Shown piece after piece: positions 60,520 to 64,000 of a stretch of DNA of 64,000 bases (positions are counted from its first letter, which is position 1; every line of letters begins with the position of its first letter). Under the pieces are notes generated by a model. The model saw only the letters and a list, made by a program, of their open reading frames with translations. It made no database searches and had not been told where the DNA came from. Origin of the DNA: Toxotes chatareus (Eukaryota; Chordata; Actinopteri; Toxotidae); the NCBI GenBank assembly GCA_016801885.1, contig CM028888.1, positions 4,758,501 through 4,822,500 of the forward strand, read 5' to 3'. A program made the translations under genes and the position numbers.

Positions 60520-60749
60520 GTGAGAAGCCATTCGAGTGCAAGCTGTGCCACCAGCGATCCAGGGACTACTCGGCCATGATCAAGCACCTGCGCACCCACA
60601 ATGGCGCCTCGCCCTACCAATGCACCATCTGCCTGGAGTACTGCCCGAGCCTGTCAGCCATGCAGAAGCACATGAAAGGCCACAAGCCTGAAGACATCCC
60701 CCCAGACTGGCGCATAGAGAAGACCTACCTATACCTCTGCTATGTCTGA
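60520..60749 (+). CDS. zbtb16: zbtb16 (PLZF) last exon: fingers 8-9, C-terminus, stop
   Basis: The terminal coding exon gives 76 residues including the split glycine, then TGA at 60747-60749. Finger 8 is FECKLCHQRSRDYSAMIKHL followed by RTH, and finger 9 is YQCTICLEYCPSLSAMQKHM followed by KGH. Both keep their zinc ligands but have Ser and Cys in place of the usual finger phenylalanine, a PLZF trait. The tail KPEDIPPDWRIEKTYLYLCY plus V is the PLZF C-terminus and identifies the gene. The acceptor is CTTAG with a modest pyrimidine tract. From memory about three residues differ from human (Thr to Leu, Ser to Ala, Glu to Asp). The open frame continues upstream into the intron, where an ATG at 60474 is in frame; the homology supports only the exon. 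Confidence 0.97.
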
Positions 60750-60768
60750 GACCGGGAGAGTGAAGAGA

Positions 60769-60798
60769 GGGAGGGTGCGTGAGAGGGTGGGGACGGGG
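60769..60798 (+). promoter_or_regulatory. zbtb16: Candidate G-quadruplex just after the stop codon
   Basis: Five G runs of at least three occur in 30 bases: GGG at 60769, GGG at 60773, GGG at 60785, GGGG at 60789 and GGGG at 60795. One loop is nine bases, so it falls just outside the strict four-run rule. In RNA it would lie 20 bases after the stop. Confidence 0.4.
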
Positions 60799-61665
60799 TT
60801 GAGAGGTAAGGGGAATGTAATTGAGCGGATAGGAGTCATGAAGCTGTAGTGGAGTGTTGACGATTGAGGAACGTCAGCAGCGAGAGACTCGAAGGCAAGA
60901 GGGTTTGTTTTCTCTTTTTCTTTTCATGCAAAGGCGGTGACAACCGACGGGGTTAAAGGGTGGTGATGGTGGGACAAAAGTGCTAAGAAGAGGAAGACTT
61001 GGACACGGAGAGAGATTCTCCACCATTGTTCGGATTCACCGGGTCATTCACTACATCTGCAACTGTGTTATTGTTTCAGGTCATTTCATGCAGCGCCATA
61101 AAGTGAGCAAGCTGCAAGGAAGTGACTTTTTGGATGCTGCTGCCACAGTGGTGAGAAAGCAGATTCTCAAGGGCTATCTGAAGCTGCACGTCTATACCAT
61201 CAGTAACCGAATCTTTCACTCCGTTTTTTTTTAAAGTCCGTTGTCTTATGAAACAGGTGGAAAGATTTTTTTTTTTGTTGTACTTTGGTATTTGGTGTGT
61301 TTACATTCAGACTGCTCAATCATGCCTGGTAGAATCACATGAAAGAATATGTGAATATGAGCATTGGTTTAGGCCCCCAGTTCATCATGTCACGGTCTGC
61401 TTTCCAAGTATTAAGGGCCTTCTTTCTTTTTACCATAAATCTACATTTCTAGTTATTATGAACCACAAGAAATTTATCTTGGACTGACATATTTTTTTCA
61501 ACAGTTTCATCAAATCATGTGAATTTAAGAGACGAACACTCCAGAGTTTGAATCAGCTACTTTGGGTGAAAATGCCCCTCACCTTTCCCAGATGGGAATC
61601 TGGGAAAAGTTTTATCACCTCCCATCACTTATGCCAGAGCAGCAGGCACAGATTTCCCAGTTGTC

Positions 61666-61688
61666 TTTTTTTTTTTTTTTTTTTTTTT
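61666..61688 (+). repeat. Poly(T) run (23 T)
   Basis: A T23 homopolymer in the presumed 3' UTR. On the opposite strand it would be poly(A), but no antisense retroposon body was recognised upstream of it. Confidence 0.9.
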
Positions 61689-62183
61689 ACAGAAATCTAC
61701 CAGTCGACCTGTCCATACATTGAATCCTTCAGATCCCAGCGTGTGGCAGTAAGATAGCCCCTGAGAATCAGCAGCAGAGCCTGTAGGCTTATGCAGTAGA
61801 TGAAACAGCTGAACTGGACGGGTCGGAGCATTAAAATACTGCAAACCAAGCGCCCATTTGGTTGCGAGGGGGGAAGATGCTAGTGCTGCTTTTAGTTGGA
61901 TGTCTCCACGGTTTTCTCAGTAGTCTTCCTGGTTCTGCATCACACGAGGGCTGGAGAAGGTTGAGTCACCACTGCCCCCTCCCCCCACGGTTCTCCCCCA
62001 GAGAGCCAAAGGCTAACTTGCGTCACTTTTTCATCTTATATATTATTTTGTTTTTTGCTCTGCATCATAGTTTATCATGGCTTGATTGCACAGGTAAAAC
62101 CAATTACGACAACAGTTTCTGTTTGATGTCTGCAAGGTATATATTTTTTCATTAAATCATAACTCGCAATTACAATACACCAC

Positions 62184-62189
62184 AATAAA
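62184..62189 (+). other. zbtb16: Candidate poly(A) signal AATAAA
   Basis: Canonical hexamer about 1.4 kb after the stop, with an ATTAAA variant 33 bases upstream (62151-62156). No obvious GT-rich downstream element follows at the usual distance, so use is uncertain. Confidence 0.35.
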
Positions 62190-63458
62190 CCCAACCTACT
62201 CGCCTACATAGCAATAGATAACTGGACTGCTTTTATCCATGTACATTTAACCAGATTACTATCATTATCTCACACTAATGATGAACTACAGAAACTGACA
62301 CATAAACAGTAACACTCTGACCACAGCAGATCTGTCCATTCACCACAGTGATGGAACACAAAATGGGAAAAGGCTGCTTTCCGTGGGAGTCCTGTGACTT
62401 TGACTGCTAGTAGTGAATGTTGAAGAAGTGCTGGGAATGCCTTAGCTGCACACCTTAACATCTCTGTCAAAGGTGGCGTGGCAGGTTGAAGACTGTTATA
62501 TCGCTGCAAAAACATGAATGTGAACGACTGTAAGCCAGGTTCATGCGAGGCTGTGTCAAAACACACACTGTACCGGGTTAATGCTGCCTTTCATTCAAAG
62601 TCAGAAACCTATAATTCCAGCCTTGGAGGTTGTGATTACTCTTGGAGGATTTTTTCCATCTGGATCACAATCACATGCTGTTCCCCGTGCAGCAGCTCAT
62701 ACATTAAGGTTATTTTACACTTGAAATGAATATGTGTCATCATTCAGGTGTTATGATAGATTGGACGGATCTATCACAAGAGTTGAAACAGATCACACAT
62801 TGGGGTGATGAGGTCATGCGGTCTTCAGATTCAAACTTTAGGCGCCACAGGGCCCCAAAAACCCAAAACCTTTGTTTGGGAATATAGACCACTGAAGCAG
62901 AATATCAGCTGATGGACCTTAAGGAAGGGCCTGTGTTATCTTGTAGTGATATTACAGATTTTGTGTTTTAATGGTTCATATTCTCAGATATATTTGCACT
63001 GAATTAAATTTCCACCAAGACTTTAAACAAAATGCAATTAAGATGCTGCGTGTACTCTGCTGTTTGTATCGGATGCGTGTGTGCATCACAGCTCAGAGAG
63101 GGGGAGGAAACAGGGGTTAGTAGGGGCCCTCAGCATAATGTTAAAAGTCAGCTTCTTGGAAAAACCGTCATCTTGAGGATCTGAATGTTCTACATACAGC
63201 TCAAACTGAAGAGCTTGTTTTGTTGGGTAGGATGTAGGGATTTCTGACTTTCTGATGTTTCTGAAATGCAGCATTAGCCCTGGATTGGTATGCACAGCCA
63301 CAGGTGTTAAGGTCGAACCGAAGGCTTTAATGAACATCAGTGCATGTGACAGCGTTACCGAGGTGATCACATATCCAAATGGCCGGTGGAAAAGGGGGAA
63401 ATCACTGATTGGACGAGATATGGCCCAGCAGCTTAGGGGGCAACCAGTAAGACGGCAG

Positions 63459-63464
63459 AATAAA
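63459..63464 (+). other. zbtb16: Candidate poly(A) signal AATAAA
   Basis: Canonical hexamer about 2.7 kb after the stop, followed within 30 bases by CTCTGTGGTATTGTCC and later TTGTTGTTGTTATT, a GT/T-rich context that fits a downstream element. If this site is used, the let-7 matches downstream of it would be excluded from the transcript. Confidence 0.4.
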
Positions 63465-63846
63465 TCAACTCTTTCTCTGTGGTATTGTCCCTGCGCTTTG
63501 TCTCTCTCGTCTCCTGTTGTTGTTGTTATTATTGACCTTGAGTTTGATCTCAACACATCGTACTTGAATTACCTCGTTTTGTGACCTCATGTTGCTTGTG
63601 TATTTTAATTTTCCTTTTTGTTTCATTTGTACACTTTTTTTGGTTTTTGTTCATGAGTGTATGTCGGAAAGATGCATCGCACAACATGATGAGGCAATGC
63701 ATACGCAGAAAAATTAAGTGCCACGGTGAAGAGATTTGTTTGTTTTCTAATGTTGTGTATTTCTTTGTGCATTACTTGTTACCAAACTTGGTATTATTAA
63801 CCCCGCTTGTTAAAGAGCCGGAAGGTTTGGTCATTTGTTTAAAAAG

Positions 63847-63853
63847 CTACCTC
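63847..63853 (+). promoter_or_regulatory. zbtb16: let-7 seed match (7mer-m8)
   Basis: CTACCTC pairs with let-7 seed positions 2-8. A weaker six-base match TACCTC lies at 63570-63575. let-7 repression of PLZF through its 3' UTR is established in mouse NKT cells, so a site in the fish 3' region fits. The call requires the 3' UTR to reach this far. Confidence 0.45.
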
Positions 63854-64000
63854 TAAGTTGTTTTCTTTTTTTTTTTTTTCCTTTTTAGGCAAAAGCACAT
63901 TTTTGTGTTTGTGTTTTGCATTATTTCATCATTGCTACTTCATCTCATCCTTTTTTTTTTTCAAAAGTTGATTTATGATTGTCTGTTTTTAAGCAAAATG

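Larger units (their letters stand above)
60750..64000 (+). other. zbtb16: zbtb16 3' UTR and possible downstream flank
   Basis: Non-coding DNA after the stop. It begins purine- and G-rich (to about 60960), then becomes AT-rich with T homopolymers (61666-61688, 63870-63880 and others). Candidate poly(A) signals are ATTAAA at 61830, 62151 and 63003 and AATAAA at 62184-62189 and 63459-63464; none can be confirmed. Long 3' UTRs are known for ZBTB16, so much or all of this may be transcribed. A roughly 500-base stretch at 63080-63580 is more GC-balanced and has open frames on both strands without domain content. No second gene is visible before the window ends. Confidence 0.7.

Noticed and set aside
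63086..63584. Overlapping long open frames on both strands in the 3' region
   Set aside because: Both are open over the same bases, neither has known motifs, and the location is downstream of the zbtb16 stop, probably 3' UTR.
1..64000. tRNA, rRNA, snoRNA or CRISPR content
   Set aside because: No cloverleaf-like A/B box pairs, box C/D or H/ACA layouts, or regularly spaced repeats were noticed on either strand. A covariance-model scan would be needed to exclude small RNAs fully.

Overview
The window looks like vertebrate nuclear DNA, most likely from a ray-finned (probably percomorph) fish. It is intron-rich and has many (CA)n/(GT)n microsatellites. It also holds degenerate dispersed repeats of types I recognise from fish genomes, and only a few short, strongly conserved coding exons. 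There is no bacterial-style gene packing, CRISPR array or operon.

The single gene I can support is the 3' part of zbtb16 (PLZF, promyelocytic leukaemia zinc finger), read on the + strand. Four exons are present, encoding C2H2 fingers 3 to 9 of the nine-finger array and the conserved C-terminus ending in YLYLCYV: 12174-12260 (finger 3), 47740-47910 (fingers 4-5), 56795-56962 (fingers 6-7) and 60520-60749 (fingers 8-9, tail, TGA stop). The BTB/POZ domain, central region and fingers 1-2 must lie upstream of base 1. All junctions are phase 1 and split the glycine codon of the His-Thr-Gly linker, so the exons are interchangeable finger modules.

Layout: 1-12173 is the 3' part of the intron before finger 3. 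12261-47739 is a 35.5 kb intron. 47911-56794 is an 8.9 kb intron. 56963-60519 is a 3.6 kb intron. 60750-64000 is 3' UTR and possibly downstream flank. The introns hold microsatellites, a degenerate hAT-type transposase relic (about 45378-45940, - strand), a degenerate non-LTR retrotransposon tail (about 47985-48440), a terminal-inverted-repeat element (about 59824-60236), other fish repeats and a 380 bp tandem duplication just before the finger 6-7 exon. Several blocks read like conserved regulatory DNA, with richer base composition, homeodomain, FOX, E-box, MEF2 or AP-1 words and no repeat character. They are judged by eye only.

The best second-look items concern splicing and post-transcriptional control: a (CA)9 tract seven bases inside a weak 5' splice site after finger 3, a tandem CAGCAG acceptor before fingers 6-7 that would add one alanine to a finger linker, a changed finger-3 recognition helix, and a let-7 seed match in the 3' region. 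I found no previously undescribed multi-gene system. No second protein gene, tRNA or other RNA gene could be supported.
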